DNA of 64,000 nt from positions 62,001 through 126,000 of IMG/VR virus record IMGVR_UViG_3300037189_025222; one strand, 5' to 3'. This document shows positions 7,720 to 15,315 of this stretch, one piece after another; positions within the stretch are counted from its first letter, which is position 1, and each line of letters opens with the position of its first letter. Made by a program: the position numbers and the translations under genes. Source of the stretch: a virus. The notes below the pieces were generated by a model. The model saw only the letters and a program-made list of their open reading frames with translations. It made no database searches and was not told the DNA's origin.

Positions 7720-8640
7720 ATGAAATATGGTTTGTGTTGCATTAGTCTCGACCTTCAAGAAGTTGAAACCCCTCTAAAGTTTCAAAAGATAACTTATAAG
7801 CGTTTCTCTCAATTGCCCCGAGAAGAAGCTCTTTCTATTCTTGGAGACAGAATCCACAACAACTTGATTGTGACAAATGAAACAATCAAGTATTGCTCTA
7901 AGAATGATCTTTGCTACAGGCTTTCTAGCGATCTCTTTCCGCTAATTACTTATGACACGGCAGGTGTGGATCTTACCGACTTGCCGAACCACGATGATAT
8001 TCAAGATGCTTTTGATGCAATTGAAAACACTATCATCGAAACTAAAGTTAGAATTAGCTGTCACCCGAGTGAATTCAATGTTTTGGCTTCCAGGAACCAG
8101 GTAGCTGTCAATAAAACTATTGACGAATTGAACTTCTACTCATCTTTTATGGACAGAATTGGATGTCCAGCCAATTACGATTCCCCAATGAATCTCCACA
8201 TTCACAATAAAGAAGGTGAATATAGCGAGATTATTGGCCGGTTTTTAGATAATTTTTCTAAGCTCGATGACAATTGCAAAGCTCGATTGGTTATTGAGAA
8301 CGATGACAAATTAGGATGTTGGTCTGTGAAAGAACTCGTCGAGGAATTTCATTCAAAGACGAATATCCCAATTACATTCGATTATCTCCATCATAAATGT
8401 CATCCAAATGGATTGTCTGAAAGTGAAGCTTTTTTGCTCTGCTATGACACATGGAAAGACTATAAACCACTTTTTCATTACAGCGAGAGCAGAATCGGCA
8501 ACAACCCGAGGGCTCATGCAGATTATGCAGAAAATGTTTTTGAAGTTTATAAAGAGGTGGACGTAGATTTTGAATTGAAAATGAAGGATAAGGCTATTTC
8601 AAAATATAAAGAAGCCTACCCTAAAAACATTGTACCCTAA
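7720..8640 (+). CDS. UV-damage endonuclease (UVDE/UvsE family)
   Basis: 306 residues, full length for the family. TIM-barrel motifs in order: MKYGLCCISLDL at the N-terminus, YRLSSDLFPL (about 67-76), ISCHPSEFNVL (108-118), MNLHIHNKEG, ARLVIENDDKLG (with metal-binding Glu/Asp), ITFDYLHHKCHPNGL and a C-terminal LFHYSES plus DFELKMKDKA. These supply the His/Glu/Asp ligands of the trinuclear metal site. It nicks DNA 5' to UV photoproducts to start repair. The last three codons before the stop (Ile-Val-Pro) and the stop itself are the 11-base element at 8629. Confidence 0.92.
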   Translation: MKYGLCCISLDLQEVETPLKFQKITYKRFSQLPREEALSILGDRIHNNLIVTNETIKYCSKNDLCYRLSSDLFPLITYDTAGVDLTDLPNHDDIQDAFDAIENTIIETKVRISCHPSEFNVLASRNQVAVNKTIDELNFYSSFMDRIGCPANYDSPMNLHIHNKEGEYSEIIGRFLDNFSKLDDNCKARLVIENDDKLGCWSVKELVEEFHSKTNIPITFDYLHHKCHPNGLSESEAFLLCYDTWKDYKPLFHYSESRIGNNPRAHADYAENVFEVYKEVDVDFELKMKDKAISKYKEAYPKNIVP

Positions 8641-8646
8641 AAGACC

Positions 8647-8889
8647 ATGTTCAAAATTGAAGATTTATGGATTGATTTGTCCCGTGCAAAAGATACGCAG
8701 GCACGGGGACTGAGCATGGGGAATCCTCCCTCTGGCAAAGATTTGGGTTTTAGTTGTGGAATAGGCAAGAATGTTGGTGGATTTTATCACTTAGATGTTT
8801 TTGATAGCAGAAAGACATTAGTTCTTTCGCTATGTCTGACCAAAGATGAGCTTATAAACCTTGTGATCGACGCAGAAAATACCATTTGA
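8647..8889 (+). CDS. Small protein of unknown function, nearly leaderless
   Basis: 80 residues. The ATG lies only 7 bases after the element and has no Shine-Dalgarno sequence, unlike its neighbours. Gly-rich centre (GNPPSGKDLGFSCGIGKNVG). Runs directly into the 8897 gene with a 7-base gap. Confidence 0.55.
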   Translation: MFKIEDLWIDLSRAKDTQARGLSMGNPPSGKDLGFSCGIGKNVGGFYHLDVFDSRKTLVLSLCLTKDELINLVIDAENTI

Positions 8890-8896
8890 GGACATA

Positions 8897-9667
8897 ATGG
8901 CTAAAACACCTACAAAGAATTATACGAATCTTGATGTTCGAGTGAAAGTCTATAATAAGTGCAAAAAAGCTGAGAGACTTATTCTTCATGGTATCCCTTG
9001 GCCCCGTTATGCCGCTGATCGGGCTTATCAATATGCTCGTTTTGTATTAAAGCATCGGTGGACAGCGGGCGAGAGGGTTATTCTCAAGTGCCCCCGGTCT
9101 GCCTATCTTTATGCTCGTCACGTTATTGGTGGTCGCTGGGAGAAGGCAGAGAAAATTATTGCTACTTCTTCTTATGCTTCTTATCAATATGCAAAGTATG
9201 TGTTGAAGGGTCGATTTCTTCGTGCAGAAAAGTATGCAAAGCAAACAAGAGCTGGCTGGATTGAATATGATGCCTCTAGGTATGCTTTCTATTATGCTAG
9301 AGACATTATCAAGGGACGTTGGAAAGAGGGTGAGAAACATATAGCCGCAGGTGGCGAAGTTGCTTGTCTTTATGCTAAGAACTTTCTGAAAGCACGGTTC
9401 AAAATTGCTGAGGACTGCATTATTCATAGTGCCGAAAGTGCTGCTGAATATGCTATCTTCGTTTTAGGTAAGCGATGGAAGAATGCAGAAGATAGAATTC
9501 TTCGCAATGAGAGAGCTTTGACTAAGTATATGGATTTCTTGAAAGGCGAAGATAAGATTGAGATGCACAACAAGATTCTGGCGGAGGTTATAAAGTATCC
9601 GAGTAGTTATAGTGCTGCTAAGCAATGGGTACAGAGTCATCCTGATTTTTCTAGGGACGCTTGTTGA
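8897..9667 (+). CDS. Repeat protein with 26-residue YA-x-x-(V/I)-(L/I)-x-x-R-(W/F) units
   Basis: 256 residues. About six tandem units of 26 residues, each beginning YARFVLKHRW / YARHVIGGRW / YAKYVLKGRF / YARDIIKGRW / YAKNFLKARF / YAIFVLGKRW and continuing with AExxI and a loop; one unit carries a 9-residue insertion. Each unit likely makes a helical hairpin, giving a solenoid, a common protein- or nucleic-acid-binding scaffold. Very Lys/Arg/Tyr-rich, so an acidic partner is likely (inference). Between genes 8647 and 9680 in one run. Confidence 0.8.
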   Translation: MAKTPTKNYTNLDVRVKVYNKCKKAERLILHGIPWPRYAADRAYQYARFVLKHRWTAGERVILKCPRSAYLYARHVIGGRWEKAEKIIATSSYASYQYAKYVLKGRFLRAEKYAKQTRAGWIEYDASRYAFYYARDIIKGRWKEGEKHIAAGGEVACLYAKNFLKARFKIAEDCIIHSAESAAEYAIFVLGKRWKNAEDRILRNERALTKYMDFLKGEDKIEMHNKILAEVIKYPSSYSAAKQWVQSHPDFSRDAC

Positions 9668-9679
9668 AAGGAATCAAAC

Positions 9680-9865
9680 ATGAAGTTTGCTGCCCTGTAT
9701 AGATTTGCTTTGGAAAGAGGTTATACTATCCACAAGACCAAAGCTTATGTAGAATGGATTCGAAATATAGATGGCACCAAAGGAATGTGTGAAACGTTGC
9801 AGGAGGCATATGATGAAATCCACCACGATTACGAAGTCCGAAGAAACAAATTCCTTCAAGTATGA
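9680..9865 (+). CDS. Small protein of unknown function
   Basis: 61 residues, ATG after GAAAGGAATCAAAC. Charged, with Tyr/Trp in the middle (YTIHKTKAYVEWIRNIDG). Overlaps the next gene by 53 bases. No family recognised. Confidence 0.6.
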   Translation: MKFAALYRFALERGYTIHKTKAYVEWIRNIDGTKGMCETLQEAYDEIHHDYEVRRNKFLQV

Positions 9866-10052
9866 GGTTGGAGATTTTGTAATTCTGAAAATTGGCGATA
9901 AAAGATTTATCAATTGCCAGATTTTAGAAAGAATAAAAAAAGAAAAGAAATCGTATTACCGGGTTGATTGGACGCTATCAGGTCATCAGCAAATTCTAAA
10001 TTCAGTTTTTGTTTGTGAAACAGCTATAAAGGAGATCATTAATGGAATATAG
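9813..10052 (+). CDS. Small SH3/Tudor-like protein candidate
   Basis: 79 residues from the second of two adjacent ATGs (9810, 9813), 6 bases after AGGAGG. Residues 17-55 (YEVGDFVILKIGDKRFINCQ, then YYRVDW) read as a small beta-barrel of the SH3/Tudor type. It overlaps its neighbours on both sides, so translational coupling is likely. Confidence 0.6.
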   Translation: MKSTTITKSEETNSFKYEVGDFVILKIGDKRFINCQILERIKKEKKSYYRVDWTLSGHQQILNSVFVCETAIKEIINGI

Positions 10053-10467
10053 ATACAATGATGGAGGACGAAAAGATACTGGATATAAAGGCAAAACTGG
10101 TGATTGCGTTACTCGATCCATTGCTATTGCTACAGGGCTGCCCTATCAGCAGGTATACGACGACTTGAATGTTATTGCTGAAAGTGAGCGACCACGAGGA
10201 GAGAAAAAGCGTTCAAATGCTAGAACTGGTGTTCACAAACAAACTATAAAGAAGTATCTTGAGAGTCTTGGTTGGACATGGACACCCACCATGCACGTTG
10301 GTTCTGGCTGCAAAGTCCATCTTTGTGCAGATGAATTGCCGTCTGGTATTCTAATTGTTTCTGTGAGCAAGCATCTTACCGCTGTAATTTATGGTGTTAT
10401 TCACGACACCCATGATTGCTCTAGGGACGGCAAAAGATGTGTGTACGGATACTGGACTAAATCCTAA
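10042..10467 (+). CDS. Conserved phage protein, papain-like peptidase candidate
   Basis: 141 residues. Conserved blocks: TGDCVTRSIAIATGLPYQQV (residues about 14-33), ARTGVHKQTIKKYLESLGW, TMHVGSGCKVHL and SVSKHLTAVIYGVIHDTHD. Cys before the first helix, His in SKHLTAV and Asp in HDTHD make a plausible Cys-His-Asp arrangement like small papain-fold phage proteins. Peptidase or peptidase-like amidase activity is inference from this layout. Confidence 0.65.
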   Translation: MEYRYNDGGRKDTGYKGKTGDCVTRSIAIATGLPYQQVYDDLNVIAESERPRGEKKRSNARTGVHKQTIKKYLESLGWTWTPTMHVGSGCKVHLCADELPSGILIVSVSKHLTAVIYGVIHDTHDCSRDGKRCVYGYWTKS

Positions 10468-10487
10468 TTTTGAAAAAGGAACAATAT

Positions 10488-10703
10488 ATGGAACCACACT
10501 ATCAGCCTGAAGATGATTTGCTATTGGTTCAAGAGGAAATGACAACGCCAATAAAATACATGGCAGTTTGTCAAAATGAAGGAAAGAACTTTCCTCTGAC
10601 ATATATTGTTGTTGATGCTACTTGTGAAGCAGATGCAATTCAGAATATTTTAGAAATGCACCCGAGCTTGAAGGTTCTAAAAGCGTATCCTTCAAAGGGG
10701 TAA
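10488..10703 (+). CDS. Small protein of unknown function
   Basis: 71 residues from the ATG at 10488 (GAAAAAGGAACAAT upstream). The C-terminal half (YIVVDATCEADAIQNILEMH) looks like a small alpha/beta fold. Last gene of the 8647-10703 run; the next element is at 10738. Confidence 0.6.
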   Translation: MEPHYQPEDDLLLVQEEMTTPIKYMAVCQNEGKNFPLTYIVVDATCEADAIQNILEMHPSLKVLKAYPSKG

Positions 10704-10782
10704 TTAGGCAATATAGGCAATTTGTCTCTCTAAATAAATTGTACCCTAAAAGTGTGTTGGATCTAAACCCCGGAGCTATAAA

Positions 10783-10992
10783 ATGTCGAATCATACGAAG
10801 GATGCAGTGTTCATGCACACAAACACGGCTATGCAGGCCGCTGTGATCATGATGCAGCTTCCCAGCTTTTCTGAGCTTTCCGATGAGGAAAAGACTAAGC
10901 TGATGATGACGATTGCCATAAAGAGCACGGATCGTATTATGGCTGTCATTGACCACGATGCCCGTGAAATTCCAGAGCCAAGTCTAAATTAG
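10783..10992 (+). CDS. Small helical protein of unknown function
   Basis: 69 residues, Met-rich and helical (MHTNTAMQAAVIMMQLPSF; TKLMMTIAIKSTDRIMAVID). No membrane span is convincing. Follows the element at 10738 at normal distance. Confidence 0.65.
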   Translation: MSNHTKDAVFMHTNTAMQAAVIMMQLPSFSELSDEEKTKLMMTIAIKSTDRIMAVIDHDAREIPEPSLN

Positions 10993-11078
10993 TCATGAGA
11001 AGGCTCTACCCGTTTACGGACGAAAACTTACGTCCAGTTGATATTTATAAACCCCTACTATCTTGTTGGAGAACTAAA

Positions 11079-11471
11079 ATGGGTCTTGATATGTTTGTCT
11101 ATTCCGTTCCCGAAAGTCTTGTTGCCGACAAAGGTGACACCGATGTTGTTCTTGAACTAGCTAGGGAAGTAAAGGAAGACGTTCACTATTGGCGCAAGCA
11201 CCATGACCTTCATGGATGGATGGAAAATCTGTATCGTGAGAAGGGTGGAGTCGCCCAATCTTTCAATTGCACCAATGTTCGATTGACCGAGGAAGACCTC
11301 GACAATTTGAAGAAAGACCTTCTTGAACAACATCTGCCTAAAACAGAGGGATTCTTTTTTGGGAATAATCCTCCTGATGACGAAACCCTTGTTGATGATC
11401 TAGAGTTTATTGTGAAGGCAAGAGATGCTATAAAGAGCGGGAAGGCTGTTTTCTACGATAGTTGGTGGTAA
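11079..11471 (+). CDS. Conserved phage protein (MGLDMFVY family)
   Basis: 130 residues from the ATG at 11079 (TTGGAGAACTAAA). Blocks I recognise from many phages: MGLDMFVYSVP at the start, YWRKHHDLHGWMENLY (about 37-52), SFNCTNVRLTEEDLDNL, LPKTEGFFFG and the closing AVFYDSWW. Conserved His, Trp and acidic residues suggest an enzyme or ligand pocket, but no reaction is known to me. Confidence 0.75.
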   Translation: MGLDMFVYSVPESLVADKGDTDVVLELAREVKEDVHYWRKHHDLHGWMENLYREKGGVAQSFNCTNVRLTEEDLDNLKKDLLEQHLPKTEGFFFGNNPPDDETLVDDLEFIVKARDAIKSGKAVFYDSWW

Positions 11472-11479
11472 AGGAATAA

Positions 11480-11683
11480 ATGGTGGAACTAAAAAAAGTT
11501 CAGTCTTGGGTAGAAGAATTCCCACCCCATTGGGATCTCTTTATTGACAAAACTGGTCGATTTCTAATCATTTCCAGTCCTGGCGGAACAACAATTTCTA
11601 CATTGGAAATATCTGGAAATATAGAGAGATTTGATATTGGAACTTTGAAAGATAATTGTACCCTATCAGATTGCAAATTATAA
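11480..11683 (+). CDS. Small protein with read-through of the element
   Basis: 67 residues. N-terminal Trp-rich segment (VQSWVEEFPPHWDLFIDKTG). The C-terminal coding region runs through the element at 11655, which encodes NCTL in this frame. Function unknown. Confidence 0.6.
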   Translation: MVELKKVQSWVEEFPPHWDLFIDKTGRFLIISSPGGTTISTLEISGNIERFDIGTLKDNCTLSDCKL

Positions 11684-11700
11684 CTTTACCGGAGATACCA

Positions 11701-11937
11701 ATGAGCGGCTACAACGGATGGAAAAATTGGGAAACTTGGAACGTAGTTCTCTGGATTGACAACGATGAGGGACTTTATAGCCTTCGCAAAGAGTGCGGAA
11801 ACAATTATAATCGCTTCGTTTCAACCCTTGAAGAAATCTCTGAGGGTGAAATACGATACCGCACTCCAGACGGCGTGAGCTGGAATGATAGCGGAATCGA
11901 CGTAGAAGAAATCAATAGCCACTGGGAGGATGAATAA
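11701..11937 (+). CDS. Conserved small phage protein (NGWxNWETWNV family)
   Basis: 78 residues from the ATG at 11701 (CCGGAGATACCA); the longer TTG frame starts inside the element. Starts YNGWKNWETWNVVLWIDNDE, a signature shared by a widespread phage family (DUF7249-like, as I recall). Small, acidic; function unknown. Confidence 0.75.
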   Translation: MSGYNGWKNWETWNVVLWIDNDEGLYSLRKECGNNYNRFVSTLEEISEGEIRYRTPDGVSWNDSGIDVEEINSHWEDE

Positions 11938-11939
11938 GG

Positions 11940-12200
11940 ATGCACTCTCTGAAAGAAACACTTTGCAAAACACTGGATGACATCTTTTGCGACGTTTGTG
12001 GCGGATCTTGCAAAAAGATGATTGACGATGAAGCATTCAACATCGAAAGTGCTTGTTTATCCGCAAATTGGGGATACGGCTCGCAACTTGATGGCGAAAT
12101 GTATAGAATTGATATTTGTGAAGGTTGTTTTCAAAAGACCATTGGCTTTCTAAACAACAATCGAACTGTTGCGAACCCTTTAGCACCGCTAAACAACTAA
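11940..12200 (+). CDS. Zinc-ribbon phage protein
   Basis: 86 residues. Cys pairs in FCDVCGGSCK (about 16-25) and DICEGCFQKT (58-67) give a CxxC...CxxC zinc site, with SACLSANWGYGSQLDGE between them, a layout common in phage zinc-ribbon proteins. Probably structural zinc; partner unknown. Starts 3 bases after the previous stop. Confidence 0.75.
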   Translation: MHSLKETLCKTLDDIFCDVCGGSCKKMIDDEAFNIESACLSANWGYGSQLDGEMYRIDICEGCFQKTIGFLNNNRTVANPLAPLNN

Positions 12201-12223
12201 AAGATAGCTTTAGGGTACAATTT

Positions 12224-12307
12224 GTGAATGATTTCTTTGGAATCCTTGTAGTCGGTATTTGTGCAGTTATCGGTCAGGTTATCGGTCAGATCATCGTTAG
12301 AAGATAA
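12224..12307 (+). CDS. Possible 27-residue hydrophobic peptide
   Basis: A GTG frame encoding NDFFGILVVGICAVIGQVIG and ending IIVRR. It could be a membrane peptide, but the ribosome-binding region is occupied by an inverted copy of the element (TAGGGTACAAT at 12211-12221). Low confidence. Confidence 0.3.
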   Translation: MNDFFGILVVGICAVIGQVIGQIIVRR

Positions 12308-12339
12308 TTGTACCCTAAATCTAAAACTAAGGAGCTAAT

Positions 12340-12549
12340 ATGGAAATCAAGATTTTTATTGGCGACATCGATGAGTTTTATAGTGATGCAAAAGAGGGAA
12401 ACCGTCGCTGGGCGGTCTGGTCTAATTATGGTGATAGTGGCAAGTTAGTAGAAAAACTTCTTGGCCGCTTTGAAACAGAAGAAGAAGCAGTTCAGTTTGC
12501 CAACGAATACGATCCTGGTGAGGGAAAGACTAAAGTAATTGTACCCTAA
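12340..12549 (+). CDS. Small protein ending in element-encoded Ile-Val-Pro
   Basis: 69 residues, ATG after AAGGAGCTAAT. Residues 20-45 (NRRWAVWSNYGDSGKLVEKL) and FETEEEAVQFANEYD suggest a compact alpha/beta protein. The final VIVP and TAA stop are the element at 12538, so the same bases end this gene and serve the next. Confidence 0.65.
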   Translation: MEIKIFIGDIDEFYSDAKEGNRRWAVWSNYGDSGKLVEKLLGRFETEEEAVQFANEYDPGEGKTKVIVP

Positions 12550-12574
12550 ATCTATACCACTACAGGGGAAATAA

Positions 12575-13267
12575 ATGGAACGCCTTTACCACGGTACGTC
12601 TTCTAAGAATCTCAATAAAATCCTCGAAAACGGAATCCAGCCCCGAGGAAAGCGAAAAAGCAACTGGAAAGAATATCCCAGTCGCTCAGACATGGTTTAT
12701 CTGACCAATGCTTATGCTCCCTTTTTTGCAGTTCAGAGCTGCAAGAAAAATGAAAAAGCATTGGTTCTGGAACTTGATAGAGATTCTCTGGATGCCAGCA
12801 ATGTTTATCCTGATGAAGATTTCATTGCTCAAGCAATCGCCCAACAAACAAATGGCTCAATCGAAGATGTGCATGAGGCAGTTCGTGAGAATCTGGAAGA
12901 TTACCAGCACCACACAGATGATAGCTTGGGTGGTCTGGGTAATGCTTGCTACAAGGGAACGGTTCCCCAGAATGCAATTACTCGTTATTGTTTGATTGAT
13001 ATAAAAGAGCGGCCTGATCTTGGAATGACCGTCCTTGACCCTTCAATTAGCCTCTTAAACTATAAGTTTTGTGGAAGTCGGTATCGTTCGATTATAGCTT
13101 GGCTATTTGGTGATAGAGCCGATTTTGAAATTAGTATTGGGTCAAACGATACTTGGTTTCAAATGATGGAAACACAACAGCCCGGATATACTGAAAACAT
13201 TAAAACGTTTTTCACAAATCGAGCTGGTATCGAGGTTGTCGAATCTAAAATAATTGTACCCTGCTAA
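12575..13267 (+). CDS. ADP-ribosyltransferase-like protein
   Basis: 230 residues. N-terminal RLYHGTSSKNLNKILENGIQ (about 3-22), followed by SDMVYLTNAYAPFFAVQ (38-54), the H-G-T-S and Y-L-T patterns of NAD-binding ADP-ribosyltransferase/RNA 2'-phosphotransferase folds. The catalytic acidic residue is not obvious; Glu/Asp near 113-117 or in the C-terminal half are candidates. It might modify nucleic acid or host protein, as several phage ARTs do (inference). The C-terminus reads through the element (KIIVPC). Confidence 0.65.
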   Translation: MERLYHGTSSKNLNKILENGIQPRGKRKSNWKEYPSRSDMVYLTNAYAPFFAVQSCKKNEKALVLELDRDSLDASNVYPDEDFIAQAIAQQTNGSIEDVHEAVRENLEDYQHHTDDSLGGLGNACYKGTVPQNAITRYCLIDIKERPDLGMTVLDPSISLLNYKFCGSRYRSIIAWLFGDRADFEISIGSNDTWFQMMETQQPGYTENIKTFFTNRAGIEVVESKIIVPC

Positions 13268-13283
13268 GGTAAGGAGAAACCGA

Positions 13284-13679
13284 ATGACTTTCAATCTCAA
13301 TGAGTATTTTGCTAATCCGGCTAATTTCACTAAGCATGGCAGTAGCTTTGTCATGTTCAAGCGGATTTTTTGTGCCGATGGTCTGACTTTTTCTGCTCAA
13401 GTTAGGGAGAGTGCTTACTGCACTCCCCGGCAAGACAATGGCCCATGGACTGCCGTGGAAGTCGGCTTTCCCAGTGAGAAGGTCGATGAGTTTATGCAGT
13501 ACGCAGAGAATGCCGATGACCCCACTGGCACTGTGTATGGTTGGGTTCCGGTCGAGGTTGTGGAGCAAGTTGTTGAGAAGCATGGTGGTCTTATGCTCCA
13601 AGAGAGTAAGGAAGCAAAAATCACTGAACTCAACAAGCAAATCAAAGAGCTTCAGAGTAAAGTCAAAGAGCTGTCTTGA
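13284..13679 (+). CDS. Conserved phage protein with C-terminal coiled-coil
   Basis: 131 residues from the ATG at 13284 (AAGGAGAAACCGA); the TTG at 13254 is in the element. Recognised blocks: LNEYFANPANFTKHGSSFVM, ESAYCTPRQDNGPW, AVEVGFPSEKVDEF and VYGWVPVEVVE, seen in many phages. Residues 105-131 (KEAKITELNKQIKELQSKVK) are a coiled-coil, so it probably oligomerises. Function unknown. Confidence 0.75.
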   Translation: MTFNLNEYFANPANFTKHGSSFVMFKRIFCADGLTFSAQVRESAYCTPRQDNGPWTAVEVGFPSEKVDEFMQYAENADDPTGTVYGWVPVEVVEQVVEKHGGLMLQESKEAKITELNKQIKELQSKVKELS

Positions 13680-13723
13680 TTTGTACCCTATGTTTTTGTG
13701 AATAACCCCCTTTGGAGATAATC

Positions 13724-13963
13724 ATGAAAGCTATTGTTGCCGGACAGACTAGCCGGGGAAACGATTACTATAAGTTTGAAATGAGCGAGCAAGAGTTTGT
13801 TGCTTGCGACAATGACAATGAAGGCTTGTGCGTCTTTTGCGGCGAGCCAGCTTATGATGTTGAACCCGATGCTCGTAAGTATGCTTGCGAAAGCTGTGAG
13901 AAGAACGGTGTTTACGGTACGCAGGAACTCTTGATGATGGGATACATCAAGTTCACTGAATAG
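13724..13963 (+). CDS. Zinc-ribbon protein of unknown function
   Basis: 79 residues from the ATG at 13724 (TTTGGAGATAATC). CVFCGEPAYDV and YACESCEKNG give two CxxC pairs of a zinc ribbon about 20 residues apart. Its stop (13961-13963) overlaps the first bases of the structured RNA that follows. Confidence 0.7.
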   Translation: MKAIVAGQTSRGNDYYKFEMSEQEFVACDNDNEGLCVFCGEPAYDVEPDARKYACESCEKNGVYGTQELLMMGYIKFTE

Positions 13964-14093
13964 CCAGTTGTAGGTCGGCCCATATGGTAAGGGTCACGGC
14001 AAGGGTTGAATTATATGGGAAAACAAAAGGTTTGCTGAAATAAAATGGGCTAAGCCCGGCGACACTCCCGCCCCGTGACTACCCGCAACTGCT
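13962..14093 (+). ncRNA. Pseudoknotted structured RNA candidate
   Basis: Outer helix: 13962-13970 with 14086-14093 (AGCCAGTTG/CAACTGCT, one bulge). Helix A: CCCATAT 13979-13985 with ATATGGG 14013-14019. Helix B: GTCACGG 13993-13999 with CCGTGAC 14073-14079; B starts inside A and closes outside it, so the two form a pseudoknot. A small hairpin GGGCTAAGCCC lies at 14047-14057. No ORF is present. The next element is at 14102. It resembles no RNA family I can name. Confidence 0.7.
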
Positions 14094-14144
14094 AAATATA
14101 AATTGTACCCTAAAAGTTTGTTCGATCCCCAAAGGAGATAAGCA

Positions 14145-14453
14145 ATGACTTGCTACATCATTGACGAAAACAACGAGCTTGGCCTTGGCGATGATGTTGA
14201 AATCGGTGTTGAAGTGAATTACACCGCCAACAGTGCTTCCGGCCCTAGCTGGAATGAATGGAGCGGTGGAGATCCGGGTTCCTCGGCTTTCCTCGACATT
14301 CATGGTTGGTCTGTCGATTCGATCACGGTCGGAAAGACTCTGGTTGATTATGACACTCTGCCTGAGGAAACTAAGAAAAAGATCGACGGTTTTATCGATA
14401 GCAGCTTCGATGACATCGAAGCTCAAATCTGGGCTTCAGTGAGCGATGGGTGA
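14145..14453 (+). CDS. Protein of unknown function
   Basis: 102 residues, ATG after AAAGGAGATAAGCA. Acidic; beta-rich first half (VEIGVEVNYTANSASGPSWN), helical second half (TKKKIDGFIDSSFDDIEAQI). It resembles phage proteins with a V-x-Y-x-x-x-G-x-P-x-x-W core of unknown function. Confidence 0.65.
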   Translation: MTCYIIDENNELGLGDDVEIGVEVNYTANSASGPSWNEWSGGDPGSSAFLDIHGWSVDSITVGKTLVDYDTLPEETKKKIDGFIDSSFDDIEAQIWASVSDG

Positions 14454-14512
14454 AGGGGCTTGACAAACTAATTGTACCCTGTAAAATGGAAGCAACACCC
14501 CCCGGAGATCCA

Positions 14513-14785
14513 ATGATGACAAGCGTTTATGCGAAGATTACTGGTCGTGGCGAGTTTCCAATGGATATGCTGCGGTATGACAGTTGCAGCCCTGCTACTG
14601 AGTCCGACAGCTATTTGATTGCTCGCACCTTTCATGACTTTGATAGGTGGGAGATTTTTGTGAAGTGCCGCCCGCTGGAGAAGAGGCGTTCTCCTTGGAC
14701 GGTTGGCAGGTGGGAGAGCTTCGGTTGCAAGATCGAAGAAATTGACTATCATCCGCCACTTACCCGCAACACACAGCTTGCCTAA
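14513..14785 (+). CDS. Protein of unknown function
   Basis: 90 or 91 residues from paired ATGs at 14513 and 14516, after CCCGGAGATCCA. The longer GTG frame from 14450 spans the element at 14471. Arg/Trp-rich C-terminal half (RRSPWTVGRWESFGCKIEEI). Its stop lies 6 bases before the tRNA. Confidence 0.65.
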   Translation: MMTSVYAKITGRGEFPMDMLRYDSCSPATESDSYLIARTFHDFDRWEIFVKCRPLEKRRSPWTVGRWESFGCKIEEIDYHPPLTRNTQLA

Positions 14786-14791
14786 GCTGTT

Positions 14792-14874
14792 GCCGAAGTG
14801 GTGAAATTGGCATACACGCCAGACTCAAAATCTGGTGCCCAAAAGGCGTGTGGGTTCGACCCCCACCTTCGGCA
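14792..14874 (+). tRNA. tRNA-Leu, anticodon CAA
   Basis: Acceptor stem GCCGAAG/CTTCGGC, D-arm TGGTGAAATTGGCA, anticodon stem CCAGA/TCTGG with loop CTCAAAA (anticodon CAA, reads UUG), a long class II variable arm TGCCCAAAAGGCGTG, and T-arm GTGGG-TTCGACC-CCCAC. No CCA is encoded. The class II arm and anticodon make leucine secure. It lies in a protein cassette rather than a tRNA cluster; the right-arm genes use UUG often enough that a supply role is plausible (inference). Confidence 0.96.
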
Positions 14875-14899
14875 TATTTAAATTGTACCCTAACAAAAC

Positions 14900-14974
14900 G
14901 TTCCGATGGTGCCAACGCATTCGCTAGGTGTTGGGCTTGGGTAAATGGTTGCCTTCTCAACCAGCCAACGGAAC
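14900..14974 (+). ncRNA. Three-way-junction RNA element in a leader
   Basis: GTTCCG (14900-14905) pairs with CGGAAC (14969-14974). Inside are two hairpins: CCAAC 14912-14916 with GTTGG 14930-14934, and GGTTG 14947-14951 with CAACC 14958-14962. It begins just after the element at 14882 and is followed by the usual CCCCAACGGAG leader of the 15005 gene, so it could be a regulatory 5' leader or a separate small RNA. Confidence 0.55.
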
Positions 14975-15004
14975 ACTGATCTTAACCCCAACGGAGATAA
15001 CCAA

Positions 15005-15262
15005 ATGGATAACTATGTTCATTTTGATGGTGAGTACGCTGATATTCCTGAGCTTACCCAAGGTGCTATCTTGCGGTATGTGCTTCAAAAGATTCCCCCC
15101 GGCAGTTTTCTGACGGCGGTTCTTTGCAATGACCTCTATAACGCAACGGGTAGGGCAGATGCAAATAATCTGGTAGCTCTGCCTCTTATCGTGCGATGGT
15201 TTGCTAACAAGTGTCCGCATCTTTACGGTGCAGATAATATGTACAAGTACCTCGGCACCTAA
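15005..15262 (+). CDS. Conserved small phage protein
   Basis: 85 residues from the ATG at 15005 (CAACGGAGATAACCAA). Core RYVLQKIPPGSFLTAVLCND followed by GRADANN is a pattern I know from many phages (IPPGSFL-x-AVL-x-ND...GRAD-x-N). Helical; function unknown. Preceded by the structured leader at 14900-14974. Confidence 0.75.
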   Translation: MDNYVHFDGEYADIPELTQGAILRYVLQKIPPGSFLTAVLCNDLYNATGRADANNLVALPLIVRWFANKCPHLYGADNMYKYLGT

Positions 15263-15315
15263 ATAAAAATTGTACCCTATAAAGTTGTCCTTCTAACCCC
15301 CAACGGAGCTAACTT

